Positions 17,888 to 26,734 are shown, numbered from the stretch's first letter. The stretch: 64,000 nt of DNA from Acidisoma silvae (GCF_020618775.1 NZ_JAESVB010000001.1:620001-684000); one strand, 5' to 3'. A program made the numbers and translations. The notes: a model not told the origin generated them from the sequence alone.

Positions 17888-18166
17888 TCAGGCGAAGCGG
17901 AACATCGCAACTCCGTAAAGCAGCGAAATTCCAGTCGGGTAGTAGAGATTGTCTCCGCCCGTGATCCTGATCCACAGCACAAAGATGATCGCACTACCGA
18001 TAAGCGAGACGAAGAAGCGGTCGCCCCTCGTCGTCGGAAAACCCAAGACCCCGCGCTTCGGCGTTTCCGGCCGAAAGACCGCCAGCAGCGTCAGAACCAC
18101 CAGACAGGCGAGGATAACCGCGAAAAATCCCGCCGTCGCCCAGGTCCAAGCCATCCAACCGAACAT
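17888..18166 (-). CDS. glpU: Small integral membrane protein GlpU (DUF2160)
   Basis: A 92-residue protein with three likely membrane helices (WATAGFFAVILACLVVLTLL, DRFFVSLIGSAIIFVLWI and a weaker C-terminal one), typical of the DUF2160 family that accompanies glycerol ABC transporters. It lies 12 bp after glpQ and 68 bp before glpV. Its exact role in transport is not known. Confidence 0.88.
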   Translation of the reverse strand: MFGWMAWTWATAGFFAVILACLVVLTLLAVFRPETPKRGVLGFPTTRGDRFFVSLIGSAIIFVLWIRITGGDNLYYPTGISLLYGVAMFRFA

Positions 18167-18178
18167 GTGCCAGCCTCC

Positions 18179-18982
18179 TTACACGCGGCCAAGGGCGAAG
18201 CCCTTGGCGATGTGGTTGCGCACGAACCAGATGACGATCGCGCCCGGGATCATGGTCAGAACACCGACCGCCGAGAGCAGGCCCCAATCCATGCCGGCCG
18301 CCGAATAGACCTGCGTCATGACGGCAACGATGGGCTTGGCATGAATGGTCGTCAGCGTGGTCGCCAGCAGCTGCTCGACCCAGGAAAACATGAAGCAGAA
18401 GAAGGCGGCGACACCGATACCATTGGCGATCAGCGGCAGAAAGATCTTCACGAAGAAGCGCGGGAAGGAATAGCCGTCCAGCGCCGCCGTCTCGTCGATT
18501 TCGCGCGGCACGCCCGAGATGAAGCCTTCCAGAATCCAGACTGCCAAGGGAACATTGAACAGGCAATGCGCCAGCGCCACGGCCCAGACGGTATCGAATA
18601 GCCCGACCGAATAATAAAGATTGAAGAAAGGCATGGCGAAAACGGCTGGGGGCGCCATCAGGTTCGACAGCAGCCAGAAGAACAGATGCTTGTCGCCGAT
18701 GAAACGATAGCGGCTGAAAGCATAGGCTGCCGGCAGGGCCAGCGCCACAGAGATGATGGTATTGAGAAAGACATAGGACAAGGAATGCAGGAAACCATTG
18801 TACCAAACGGGGTCCGAGAAGATATGGCCGTAATTGCCGAGCGTCGGATGATGCGGCCAGAAGCTGAGATGGCCGGTGATTTCGGCATTGGTCTTGAAGC
18901 TCATATTGACCAGCCAATAGATCGGCAGGAACAGGAGCAGCAGATAGGCAGTGATGACGATGGTGCGGGTCTGGATGCGCAT
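18179..18982 (-). CDS. glpQ: Glycerol ABC transporter permease GlpQ
   Basis: A 267-residue MalG-type permease with six membrane segments and the EAA loop sequence EIDETAALDGYSFPRFFVKIFLPL, here around residue 160-185, which contacts the ATPase. The ATG at 18982 overlaps the glpP stop by one base; a GTG at 18985 would give a 4-bp overlap instead. It pairs with GlpP to form the inner-membrane channel for glycerol. Confidence 0.92.
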   Translation of the reverse strand: MRIQTRTIVITAYLLLLFLPIYWLVNMSFKTNAEITGHLSFWPHHPTLGNYGHIFSDPVWYNGFLHSLSYVFLNTIISVALALPAAYAFSRYRFIGDKHLFFWLLSNLMAPPAVFAMPFFNLYYSVGLFDTVWAVALAHCLFNVPLAVWILEGFISGVPREIDETAALDGYSFPRFFVKIFLPLIANGIGVAAFFCFMFSWVEQLLATTLTTIHAKPIVAVMTQVYSAAGMDWGLLSAVGVLTMIPGAIVIWFVRNHIAKGFALGRV

Positions 18983-19872
18983 CACACACCCTTTCTCTGG
19001 TCGAGCTGGGTCATGATCGTGAAGAAGACATAGCAGATCGTCAGCGTGATCAGATAATAGACGATCGACATCGCCGCCGCATTACCCAGATCGACCTGCC
19101 CGAGCGCGATCTTGACAAGATCGAGCGACAGAAAGCTGGTCGCCTCGCCAGGCCCGCCGCCGGTAACGACGGAAGGCTCTGTATAGATCATGAAGCTTTC
19201 CATGAAGCGCAGCAGCACGGCAATCACCAGAACCTTTTGCAGCTTGGGCAATTCGATATTGCGGAAGACCGACCAGCGGCTGGCGCCGTCGATGCGCGCG
19301 GCCTGATAGAAGGCATCCGGTATCGCCTTCAATCCGGCATAGGACAGCAGCGCGATCATGCCCGTCCAATGCCAGACATCCATAATGACGATGGTGGCCC
19401 AGGCCGAGGTCGGGTCTTGCGTGTCATTGTAATGGATGCCGATGGCGTTGAGCGCCGCACCCAGAAGCCCGATATCCTGGCGGGCGAAAATCTGCCAGAT
19501 GGTGCCGACCACCGTCCAGGGGATCAGCAGCGGCAGGGCGATCAGCACCAGGGTCGCGCCGACCTTCCAGCCCTGTTTCGGGATGCAGAGCGCGACGGCA
19601 ATGCCCAGCGGCAATTCCAGGCACAGGATGACGATGGAAAAGATCAGGTTGCGCACAAGGGCGCTGGCAAAACGGCCACCAATATCGGTCGTCGGGTCCA
19701 GCAGTCCCTGGAACCAGGCGACGCCGTTCCAGAAGAAATTGTTCTGCCCCATCGTGTCCTGAACGGAGTAGTTGACCACCGTCATCATCGGCACGAGCGA
19801 TGAAAACAGCACGATGATCAGAACCGGCACGACGAAAAGCCAGGCCCGGTTGTTCCAGGGTTTGTCCATCAT
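18982..19872 (-). CDS. glpP: Glycerol ABC transporter permease GlpP
   Basis: A 296-residue MalF-type permease, MMDKPWNNRAWLFVVPVLII, with about six membrane helices and the EAA-like segment YQAARIDGASRWSVFRNIEL in the cytoplasmic loop. The start overlaps the glpT stop by 4 bp. It forms a heterodimer with GlpQ. Confidence 0.92.
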   Translation of the reverse strand: MMDKPWNNRAWLFVVPVLIIVLFSSLVPMMTVVNYSVQDTMGQNNFFWNGVAWFQGLLDPTTDIGGRFASALVRNLIFSIVILCLELPLGIAVALCIPKQGWKVGATLVLIALPLLIPWTVVGTIWQIFARQDIGLLGAALNAIGIHYNDTQDPTSAWATIVIMDVWHWTGMIALLSYAGLKAIPDAFYQAARIDGASRWSVFRNIELPKLQKVLVIAVLLRFMESFMIYTEPSVVTGGGPGEATSFLSLDLVKIALGQVDLGNAAAMSIVYYLITLTICYVFFTIMTQLDQRKGV

Positions 19873-20954
19873 GCGCGCGCTCCCTCGACACGAAGGTCAT
19901 CCACGAAAAGATGCACATGGCCGGGTTCGATGGTGAGGCCGGCGGTATCGCCAGGCTGAAGATCGGCGTCCGCCGCCAGCGTCGCGATGGCCTCCCCGCC
20001 GCCGATGGCGAAGCGGCCCAAACGGCGGCGGCCAAGGTCTTCCACCTTCAGCATTTGCACCGCAATGCCGCCGTTTGCATGCAGCATCGCGTAATCCGGA
20101 CGGAAGCCGATTTCGACCTTTGCGCCATTGGCCGGCGCGGCATAGGACGCGCCGAGGTCGAACACGGTGCCCTGGACGCGCGCCTCGCGGCCGGCGACCG
20201 TCGCGGGCAGAAAATTCATGCCCGGACTGCCGATGAAATAGCCCACGAAACTATGGGCCGGACGCTCGAACAATTCGGCCGGCGTGCCGATCTGCAAAAC
20301 CGCTCCGTCCTTCATCACCACGACCTCGTCGGCGAAGGTCAGCGCCTCCACCTGATCATGCGTGACATAGATCATGAGAAGGTCCAGCGCCTGATGGACA
20401 GCTTTGAGTTTGGAGCGCAATTCCCATTTCAGCGCCGGGTCGATCACCGTCAGCGGCTCATCGAACAGCACGGCGGAAACATCCGACCGCACCAGACCAC
20501 GCCCGAGCGAAATCTTCTGCTTGGCATCCGCCGTCAGGCCCCGCGCGCGGCGGCCCAGAACAGGCCTGAGGTCGAGCAGATCAGCGATTTCATCGACGCG
20601 GCGCTTGATGGCGTTTTTCTCGACACCGCGATTCTTGAGCGGAAAAGCGAGATTTTCCGCCACCGTCATGGTGTCGTAAATGACCGGAAACTGGAAGACC
20701 TGCGCGATATTGCGCTTCTCCGTGGACAGGCGCGTGACATCCGTGGCGTCGAACAGCAGCCGCCCTTCGGACGGGATGACGAGGCCGGAAATGATGTTCA
20801 GCAGAGTCGTCTTGCCGCAGCCGGACGGACCCAGCAGCGCATAGGCGCGGCCTTGCTGCCAGACATGGTTGATCGGCTTCAGCGCGTAATGCGGTGCCGC
20901 ACCCGGCGCGCCGGGATAGGCATGGGCGATATGGTCGAGGGTGATACTGGCCAT
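19869..20954 (-). CDS. glpT: Glycerol ABC transporter ATP-binding protein GlpT (degenerate signature motif)
   Basis: A 361-residue MalK-like ATPase. Walker A GPSGCGKT is at 42-49, Walker B VLFDEP at 162-167 with the catalytic Glu present, and the switch His is at 199 (YVTHDQVEAL). In place of the ABC signature LSGGQ stands LTADAKQ (140-146), and the D-loop reads VIDP. The C-terminal third is a regulatory/TOBE-like domain. Together with GlpS, which has an intact signature but no switch His, this predicts one good and one poor ATP site. It lies 12 bp after glpS. Confidence 0.92.
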   Translation of the reverse strand: MASITLDHIAHAYPGAPGAAPHYALKPINHVWQQGRAYALLGPSGCGKTTLLNIISGLVIPSEGRLLFDATDVTRLSTEKRNIAQVFQFPVIYDTMTVAENLAFPLKNRGVEKNAIKRRVDEIADLLDLRPVLGRRARGLTADAKQKISLGRGLVRSDVSAVLFDEPLTVIDPALKWELRSKLKAVHQALDLLMIYVTHDQVEALTFADEVVVMKDGAVLQIGTPAELFERPAHSFVGYFIGSPGMNFLPATVAGREARVQGTVFDLGASYAAPANGAKVEIGFRPDYAMLHANGGIAVQMLKVEDLGRRRLGRFAIGGGEAIATLAADADLQPGDTAGLTIEPGHVHLFVDDLRVEGARA

Positions 20955-20966
20955 GATGCTTTCCCC

Positions 20967-22070
20967 TCAGACCAAAGCGCTTGTGCGGGCAATGCGCGCT
21001 TCCGGGGCGCGGACCAATCGGCCGCCCTCGTCAAAAACGAAGATGCGGGCAGGGTCGATGCGAATTTCGGCAGGGGCGCCCGGCTTCCAGTCATGCACGC
21101 CCAGCACGAGGCTGACCCAGGTGCCGGATCCGATATCCAGATGCACGAAGCTTTCCGAACCGCTGATTTCCGTCACCGCAACCTGGCCGGGAAAGGCGAG
21201 GGGCGCGCCGGAGACGGTGCCGAGCTTGGCGTCCTCTACCCGGAAGCCGATGCGATAGATGCCGTCCGGCAGGTTCGGCAGCAGAGACTGCGCATCGATA
21301 TCGCCGCCGCGCGGCAAGGTAGCGCGGGGTCCTGACAGCGTGGTGGTGAATTCGTTCAGCGGCGGATCGGAGAAGACGCGTGCGGCATCGATATTGGCGG
21401 GGCTGCGATAGACAGACGGCGTTGGCCCCACTTGCGTCACGCGGCCCTGCCACAGGGTTGCCGTGGTGCCGCCCAGCAGCAGCGCCTCGGTCGGCTCCGT
21501 CGTAGCATAGACCAGAATGGTGCCGGTGGCAGCGAAGAGTTTCGGCAATTCTTCCCGCAATTCCTCGCGCAGCTTATAGTCCAGATTGGCCAGCGGCTCA
21601 TCCAGCAGGACGAGTTCTGCATGTTTCACCAATGCGCGGGCAATCGCCGTGCGTTGCTGCTGGCCGCCGGAGAGTTGCGCCGGCAGGCGCTTAAGGAAAG
21701 GATCGAGCCGCAAAACGCGCGAAGCATCCGCCACGCGCTTTTCAATCTCGGCCTTGGGCAATCCGGCGACGCGGAGCGGCGAGGCGATATTCTCATAGAC
21801 CGTGAGCGACGGATAATTGACGAATTGCTGATAGACCATGGCGACGCTGCGGCGGCGCACAGGTACTTGCAGCACGGATACGCCATCCACCAGCACATCG
21901 CCGCTGGTCGGCTTGTCCAGCCCTGCCATCAGCCGCATGAGCGTGGTTTTACCGGCAAGCGTCGGCCCCAACAGCACATTCATGGTGCCGCGCTCAAAGA
22001 GCAGCGACACATCATCGATGATGCTGTCCTGGCCTTGTTTCAGGCTGACATTGCGAAGTTCGAGACTCAC
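20967..22070 (-). CDS. glpS: Glycerol ABC transporter ATP-binding protein GlpS (lacks switch histidine)
   Basis: A 367-residue MalK-like ATPase with a GTG start overlapping the glpD stop by 4 bp. Walker A is the unusual GPTLAGKT (35-42). The signature LSGGQQQR is intact (133-140), as is Walker B LVLLDEP (153-159). The H-loop reads VYATTEPTEA, so Thr 191 replaces the expected His. The C-terminal regulatory domain covers about residues 230-367. It works with GlpT as a heterodimer. Confidence 0.92.
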   Translation of the reverse strand: MSLELRNVSLKQGQDSIIDDVSLLFERGTMNVLLGPTLAGKTTLMRLMAGLDKPTSGDVLVDGVSVLQVPVRRRSVAMVYQQFVNYPSLTVYENIASPLRVAGLPKAEIEKRVADASRVLRLDPFLKRLPAQLSGGQQQRTAIARALVKHAELVLLDEPLANLDYKLREELREELPKLFAATGTILVYATTEPTEALLLGGTTATLWQGRVTQVGPTPSVYRSPANIDAARVFSDPPLNEFTTTLSGPRATLPRGGDIDAQSLLPNLPDGIYRIGFRVEDAKLGTVSGAPLAFPGQVAVTEISGSESFVHLDIGSGTWVSLVLGVHDWKPGAPAEIRIDPARIFVFDEGGRLVRAPEARIARTSALV

Positions 22071-23623
22071 GCGGCGGGCTCCCTTGCCGGGACGATTTCA
22101 GTCAAGGCATCGTCGATACGGGCTTGGTCTGTTGTGCTGATCCGCAAACCGAGTTTGGAACGGCGCCAGAGGATATCCTGGCTGGTGCGGACCCATTCGT
22201 ATTGGACGAGGTAGCGGAGTTCGGCTTCGGTGATATCGGCGCCGAAGGTTTCGCCCAGATCGGCCATGGATGCGGCGTCACCCAGCAGGATCGTGACGCG
22301 CGTGCCATAGGCGCGCAGCAGGCGATGCAGATGACGGTCGGACAGGAAAGGGTAGCGCCGTGCCATCTCCGCCTTGAGGGCCGGAAAACCCTGCATGGGA
22401 AAATCCCCACCCGGCAGGTTTTCTTTGCCCGTCCAGCCTGCGGCCTTGCCCGTCGCGGGCGGCAGATGCGGCGCCAATTGCGCCAGCGCCGATTCCGCCA
22501 GCCGGCGAAAGGTCGTGATCTTGCCGCCATAGACGGACAATAAAGCGGGCGCACCGTCAGGCGCGTCCAGCTTCAGCACATAATCCCGCGTCGCCGCCTG
22601 GGCCGCCGTGTCGCTGTCCTCGTTATACAGCGGCCGCACGCCGGAATAGGTCCAGACCACCATGTCGGGCGTAATCGCCTTGGCCAGATAATCGCTTGCC
22701 GAGCGGCAGAGATAGGCAATTTCTTCCGTGCTTGCCCGCACATCCGCTGGGTCGCCCTTATAGTCCTGATCGGTGGTGCCGATGAGCGTGAAATCCTGCT
22801 CATAGGGAATGACGAAGAAGATGCGGCGGTCGTCATTCTGGAAGATGTAGCAGCCGGGATGATCGTACAGCTTGGGCACCACGATATGGCTGCCCTGGAC
22901 CAGGCGGACGGGCGCACGGGTGTTGTTGTGCAGCACGCTCTGCCCGACATCGCCGACCCAGGGGCCGGCGGCATTGACCAGGGCGCGGGCGCGAATGGCG
23001 TAGGTCTGGCCGGTCGCCTCGTCCTGCAAGGTCACGCGCCAAGCCCCGCTCTCCCGCACCGCCTCCAGGCAGCGCGTGCGGGTGCGGATGACAGCGCCCC
23101 GCGCGGCCGCATCCATGGCATTGAGCACGACGAGGCGGGAATCCTCGACCCAGCAATCGGAATATTCGAAGGCATGGACATAGTCGGGCTTCAGCGGCTG
23201 GCCGGTGACGTCCCGCCGCAGATTGACCGAGCGGGTCGGCGGCAGCTTCTTCCGCCCGCCGATATAGTCATAGAGAAACAGGCCCAGGCGCAGCAGCCAG
23301 CGCGGGCGCAGCTTCTTGTGATAGGGCAGGACGAAGCGCAGTGGCCAGACGATATGGGGTGCTACGCCCCACAGCACCTCGCGCTCCATCAGCGCTTCGC
23401 GCACCAGGCGGAACTCGTAATATTCCAGATAGCGCAGCCCGCCATGGATCAGCTTGGTGGAGGCCGAGGAGGTGCCGGAGGCGAGATCGTTCTTCTCGGC
23501 CAGGAACACCCGCCAGCCGCGCCCCACCGCGTCGCGCGCAATGCCGCAGCCATTGATCCCACCGCCGATCACGGCAAGGTCGTAGGTCTCGGCAGAGCTC
23601 TCAGGGTGTGCGTATGTTTCCAA
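22067..23623 (-). CDS. glpD: Aerobic glycerol-3-phosphate dehydrogenase
   Basis: A 518-residue FAD-dependent enzyme that oxidises glycerol-3-phosphate to dihydroxyacetone phosphate at the inner face of the membrane and feeds electrons to quinone. The FAD-binding motif DLAVIGGGINGCGIARDA is near residue 15, followed by GTSSASTKLIHGGLRYLE, diagnostic for GlpD. The best start is TTG at 23623 because no in-frame ATG is closer; a rare start may lower expression. It is the first structural gene after glpR. Confidence 0.95.
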   Translation of the reverse strand: METYAHPESSAETYDLAVIGGGINGCGIARDAVGRGWRVFLAEKNDLASGTSSASTKLIHGGLRYLEYYEFRLVREALMEREVLWGVAPHIVWPLRFVLPYHKKLRPRWLLRLGLFLYDYIGGRKKLPPTRSVNLRRDVTGQPLKPDYVHAFEYSDCWVEDSRLVVLNAMDAAARGAVIRTRTRCLEAVRESGAWRVTLQDEATGQTYAIRARALVNAAGPWVGDVGQSVLHNNTRAPVRLVQGSHIVVPKLYDHPGCYIFQNDDRRIFFVIPYEQDFTLIGTTDQDYKGDPADVRASTEEIAYLCRSASDYLAKAITPDMVVWTYSGVRPLYNEDSDTAAQAATRDYVLKLDAPDGAPALLSVYGGKITTFRRLAESALAQLAPHLPPATGKAAGWTGKENLPGGDFPMQGFPALKAEMARRYPFLSDRHLHRLLRAYGTRVTILLGDAASMADLGETFGADITEAELRYLVQYEWVRTSQDILWRRSKLGLRISTTDQARIDDALTEIVPAREPAA

Positions 23624-23663
23624 ATTGGCATCGTTCCGGCCGGCGCTCTTGATGAGCGTCTTG

Positions 23664-23745
23664 GTAACGGAACAGAAACACGAAACTTTCGAATGTGCAA
23701 GCGATCAAAATGCGCGCATAGCGAAAATCGTTTCTATCGAAAGGC
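23664..23745 (-). promoter_or_regulatory. glpD promoter region with GlpR-like half-sites
   Basis: The 124-bp gap between glpR and glpD contains repeated TTTCG/CGAAA-type words: on the minus strand CTTTCGATAGAAACG, ATTTTCGC, and CATTCGAAAGTTTCG. TTTC-GATA-GAAA is a short palindrome. DeoR-family glycerol repressors bind similar TTCG-rich palindromes, so autoregulated control of the operon from here is plausible. No clear -35/-10 pair was found by eye. Confidence 0.35.
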
Positions 23746-23747
23746 TC

Positions 23748-24536
23748 TCAGTCTTCGTCGAGCTCGCCGCCGGTTTCGATAACCTCGGTGCCAAGCCGTT
23801 GCAAAAGCTCAGACATTTTTGGCGGAATGCGGTCGGTTACCAGGGTATGGATCTCATCCAGCCGCGCAATGCGCACCGGGGCGCGGCGATTGAACTTGGT
23901 CTGGTCGGTGACCAGCACGACCTGACGCGCATTTTCGATAATCGCGCGCGAAACCTGCACTTCGCGCACATCGTAGTCCAGCAGCGTGCCGTCCTCGTCG
24001 ATGGCCGAGGTGCCGATGATCGCCAGATCGACCTTGAACTGGCGAATGATATCGGCCGCCATCTGGCCGACGACGCCGCCATCGGTCGGGCGAATGGTGC
24101 CGCCCGCGATGACCACATTGATCGAGCTGTTGCGGTAGAGAAGATTCGCGACATTGATATTATTGGTGATCACCAGCAGGCCGGTATGGTTCACCAGCGC
24201 CTGGGCCACTTCCTCGGTCGTCGTGCCGAGGTTGATAAAGAGCGAGGAATGGTCGGGGATCAGCTTCGCTGCGGCCTCTCCGATGCGCCGCTTGTTTGAT
24301 TGCGCGACGAGTTTGCGCGCCTCATAGGCGAGGTTCTCGACACCGGACGCCACCACTGCGCCGCCATGGGTGCGGGTGATCAGCCGCGCCTCGCCCAGAT
24401 CGTTCAGGTCACGGCGGATGGTCTGTGGTGTCACGCCGAAACGAGCGACGAGGTCTTCGACCGACACACGTCCCGTCTCGCGCACAAGCGTGACGATTTC
24501 CTGTTGGCGGCGCGAGGCCGGACGCAAAATGTCCAT
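23748..24536 (-). CDS. glpR: DeoR-family repressor of glycerol genes
   Basis: A 262-residue regulator. The N-terminal winged HTH (RRQQEIVTLVRETGRVSVED, then FGVTPQTIRRDLNDLGEARL and RTHGGAV) is the DeoR signature. The C-terminal DeoRC sugar-phosphate sensor (about 80-240) carries INLGTTTEEVA and the conserved IAGGTIRPTDGG and DLAIIGTSAID. It probably binds glycerol-3-phosphate. The ATG at 24536 is preferred to an upstream TTG. It is located directly before glpD on the same strand. Confidence 0.9.
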   Translation of the reverse strand: MDILRPASRRQQEIVTLVRETGRVSVEDLVARFGVTPQTIRRDLNDLGEARLITRTHGGAVVASGVENLAYEARKLVAQSNKRRIGEAAAKLIPDHSSLFINLGTTTEEVAQALVNHTGLLVITNNINVANLLYRNSSINVVIAGGTIRPTDGGVVGQMAADIIRQFKVDLAIIGTSAIDEDGTLLDYDVREVQVSRAIIENARQVVLVTDQTKFNRRAPVRIARLDEIHTLVTDRIPPKMSELLQRLGTEVIETGGELDED

Positions 24537-24541
24537 TTTTC

Positions 24542-25234
24542 TCAAACAGATGCGGTGGAAGAGACGCCCGGCGTGGAGACGCCCGGCGTGGGGACGCCCT
24601 GCGTGGACACGCCAAGATTGAACGCGATGGAAATGCGCAAGTCCTGGCCGCGATAGGGCCGCACCTGATGAAACAGGAAGGACGGGAACAGAAACAAAAG
24701 CCCCGGGCGCGGCCGGATCATCTCTCCGGCGCCGACCGAGGCACCGTCCTCGCCCGCGAATTTAAGGGCCGGCGCATACATGCCAGGCCCGGGTCCGCGC
24801 GGGTCCATCATTTCGAATTCGCCGCCCAATGACGGGTCATCGGCACAGCCGCCGTCATCGACGTAATAGGTGCCGGACCAGAAACTGCCGGGATGGTAAT
24901 GGGCGATATTGCCGTCGCCGGGTCCGTTGACATTGGCCCAGGCCTGCACGGTCCAATTGGGGTGCAGCGGCTGCCCGGCGCGATCCGCCGTCATGCGATT
25001 GGCGACCTGCTTGGCGGCGGCGATGACCTCTGTCATGCCGGCACCGCCCCAGTCCAAAATGTCGCGGTCGGAATGCCAGCCGCCGGCATTGGAGGCCTGA
25101 ACAGAAGGGTGGGAGGCGCGGCGGTCCAAGATAATGCGGCGAAGCTCGGCATTCCGCGCCGCGGCATCCGGCAATTCGACAGCCGCGACGGGCGTCGCAA
25201 AGAGACCGCGAATGTTGATTTCGACGCGCGCCAT
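24542..25234 (-). CDS. Putative 2OG-Fe(II) oxygenase (TIGR02466-like) with repeat-encoded tail
   Basis: A 230-residue protein. The core (about residues 5-210) has the pattern of putative 2OG-Fe(II) oxygenases: QASNAGGWHSDRDIL near 46-60, WANVNGPGDGNIAHYHPGSF with the probable iron ligand His in HYHPGS, a later His in FPSFLFHQVRPY and the 2OG-binding Arg in RISIAFN. The C-terminus (about 211-230) is built from GVSTQ/GVPTP/GVSTP repeats encoded by a 15-bp tandem repeat. The stop lies 5 bp before the glpR ATG. The substrate is unknown. Confidence 0.75.
   Translation of the reverse strand: MARVEINIRGLFATPVAAVELPDAAARNAELRRIILDRRASHPSVQASNAGGWHSDRDILDWGGAGMTEVIAAAKQVANRMTADRAGQPLHPNWTVQAWANVNGPGDGNIAHYHPGSFWSGTYYVDDGGCADDPSLGGEFEMMDPRGPGPGMYAPALKFAGEDGASVGAGEMIRPRPGLLFLFPSFLFHQVRPYRGQDLRISIAFNLGVSTQGVPTPGVSTPGVSSTASV
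24564..24612. repeat. 15-bp tandem repeat in the 3' end of the oxygenase gene
   Basis: Just over three copies of ACGCCCGGCGTGGAG-like units, with single-base differences between copies (GGCGTGGAG, GGCGTGGGG, TGCGTGGAC). The length is a multiple of three, so copy-number change keeps the frame and would add or remove five-residue units from the protein tail. It sits within 70 bp upstream of glpR. Confidence 0.85.
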
Positions 25235-25301
25235 TTTCGTTTCTCCCGCGTCAGCCTGTGCGCGTGCCTCTTGCTCCTGTCAAGAGCGAACGAAACGCGC
25301 C

Positions 25302-26648
25302 TTAGCCGGCGGAGACCAGCAGCCGGCGCGCGGCCTTATCCCGCCCAATCAGCGGCAGCAAATCTTTCATGTCCGGGCCGCTTTCCTCGCCCGTCAAAGC
25401 CAGGCGCAAAGGATGATAGAGGCCACGCCCCTTGCGGCCGGTGGCGGTTGCCAGCGCCTTGGTCCAGATCCCGGCCGTATTCTTGTCCCAGGGCTCCGCC
25501 GGCAGGGCGTCAGCCGCCGCGCGCAGGAAGTCTGCGTCATCCGGCTGTTCCGGCGGGGAGATTTCCTCGGCCACGATTTCCCACCAGACACGGGCTTCGG
25601 ACAGCAGGTCCAGATTGCCGCGAATGGACAGCCAGAAGTCTTCCGTCGCGCCCTGCGGCAGGCGGCTGACCACATCGGCGAAGGCCAGACGGTGGATCAT
25701 CTGGCGATTGATGCCGAGCAGCTGGCGCGGATCGAAGACGGCGGCGGAATGGGACATGCGGCCGAGGTCGAATGTGGCCGTCACCTCATCCCGCGTCAGC
25801 GGCGCCATATCGTCGGCCGAACCAAGGCGCGCCAGATAGGCGATGATGGCGTCAGGCTCCAGCCCGTCCTTGCGCAGGCTGCGGACCGAAAGGCTGTCGA
25901 AACGCTTGGACAGCTTGCCGCCCTCGGCATCCGTCAGCAGTGGCAGATGGGCGAAGCCGATCTTCTCCGGCTTGCCGCTTAAGGCCCGCATCAGGTCGAT
26001 CTGGATGCCGGTATTCGTCACATGATCCTCGCCGCGGATGATGTGCGTCACGCCGAACTCCAGATCATCGACGACCGAGGTGAAGGTATAAAGGAAGGTG
26101 CCGTCGGCGCGGATCAGCACCGGGTCGGAGACGCTAGGAAGTTTCACCCGGCGTTCGCCGAAGACCAGGTCGTTCCAGGTGACGACGCCGTCCGAGAGCT
26201 TGAAGCGCCAATAGGGGGTCTTGCCATTGGCTTCGGCCGCCGCGCGCTGCTCGGGCGTCAGCCGCAGCATCTCCCGGTCATAGACCGGGGGCAGTTTACG
26301 CTTCAGGCGCAAGGCGCGCTTGGCGGCCAGCTCCTCTTCGCTTTCGAAACAGGGATAGAGCAGGCCGAGCGCTTTCAGCCTGTCGGCGGCGGCTTCGTAC
26401 TGCGCCATGCGGTCGGACTGGCGCGCGTATTCGTCCCAGTGAATGCCCAGCCAGCGCAGGTCTTCCTGGATTCCCGCCTCATATTCCGGCTTCGACCGCG
26501 CGACATCCGTATCGTCCATGCGCAGCATGAGCTGCCCGCCATGGCGGCGCGCGAAGAGGTAATTGGCAACGGCGGTGCGCAAATTGCCGACATGCAGGAA
26601 GCCCGTGGGGCTGGGGGCAAAGCGAAGGCGAGGGGTGCTGGCGTTCAT
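25302..26648 (-). CDS. gltX: Glutamyl-tRNA synthetase
   Basis: A 448-residue class I synthetase that charges tRNA with glutamate. The N-terminus reads FAPSPTGFLHVGNLRTAVAN, where HVGN stands for the HIGH motif. KLSKR (GGKLSKRFDSLS) is the KMSKS-equivalent. It is slightly shorter than the E. coli enzyme, matching the second GluRS type found in many alphaproteobacteria. These often have two gltX genes, one of which may charge tRNA-Gln for the amidotransferase route. The ATG at 26648 is chosen; an earlier in-frame start adds a non-homologous leader. Confidence 0.95.
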   Translation of the reverse strand: MNASTPRLRFAPSPTGFLHVGNLRTAVANYLFARRHGGQLMLRMDDTDVARSKPEYEAGIQEDLRWLGIHWDEYARQSDRMAQYEAAADRLKALGLLYPCFESEEELAAKRALRLKRKLPPVYDREMLRLTPEQRAAAEANGKTPYWRFKLSDGVVTWNDLVFGERRVKLPSVSDPVLIRADGTFLYTFTSVVDDLEFGVTHIIRGEDHVTNTGIQIDLMRALSGKPEKIGFAHLPLLTDAEGGKLSKRFDSLSVRSLRKDGLEPDAIIAYLARLGSADDMAPLTRDEVTATFDLGRMSHSAAVFDPRQLLGINRQMIHRLAFADVVSRLPQGATEDFWLSIRGNLDLLSEARVWWEIVAEEISPPEQPDDADFLRAAADALPAEPWDKNTAGIWTKALATATGRKGRGLYHPLRLALTGEESGPDMKDLLPLIGRDKAARRLLVSAG

Positions 26649-26734
26649 GCTCCCCCCATGCCCTAGGCTCTGTGTCTTCGTCAAAGCCCCAGGCGCCATC
26701 CGGCCGGGTCTCAGACCTGCCGCAACCGCCGATC

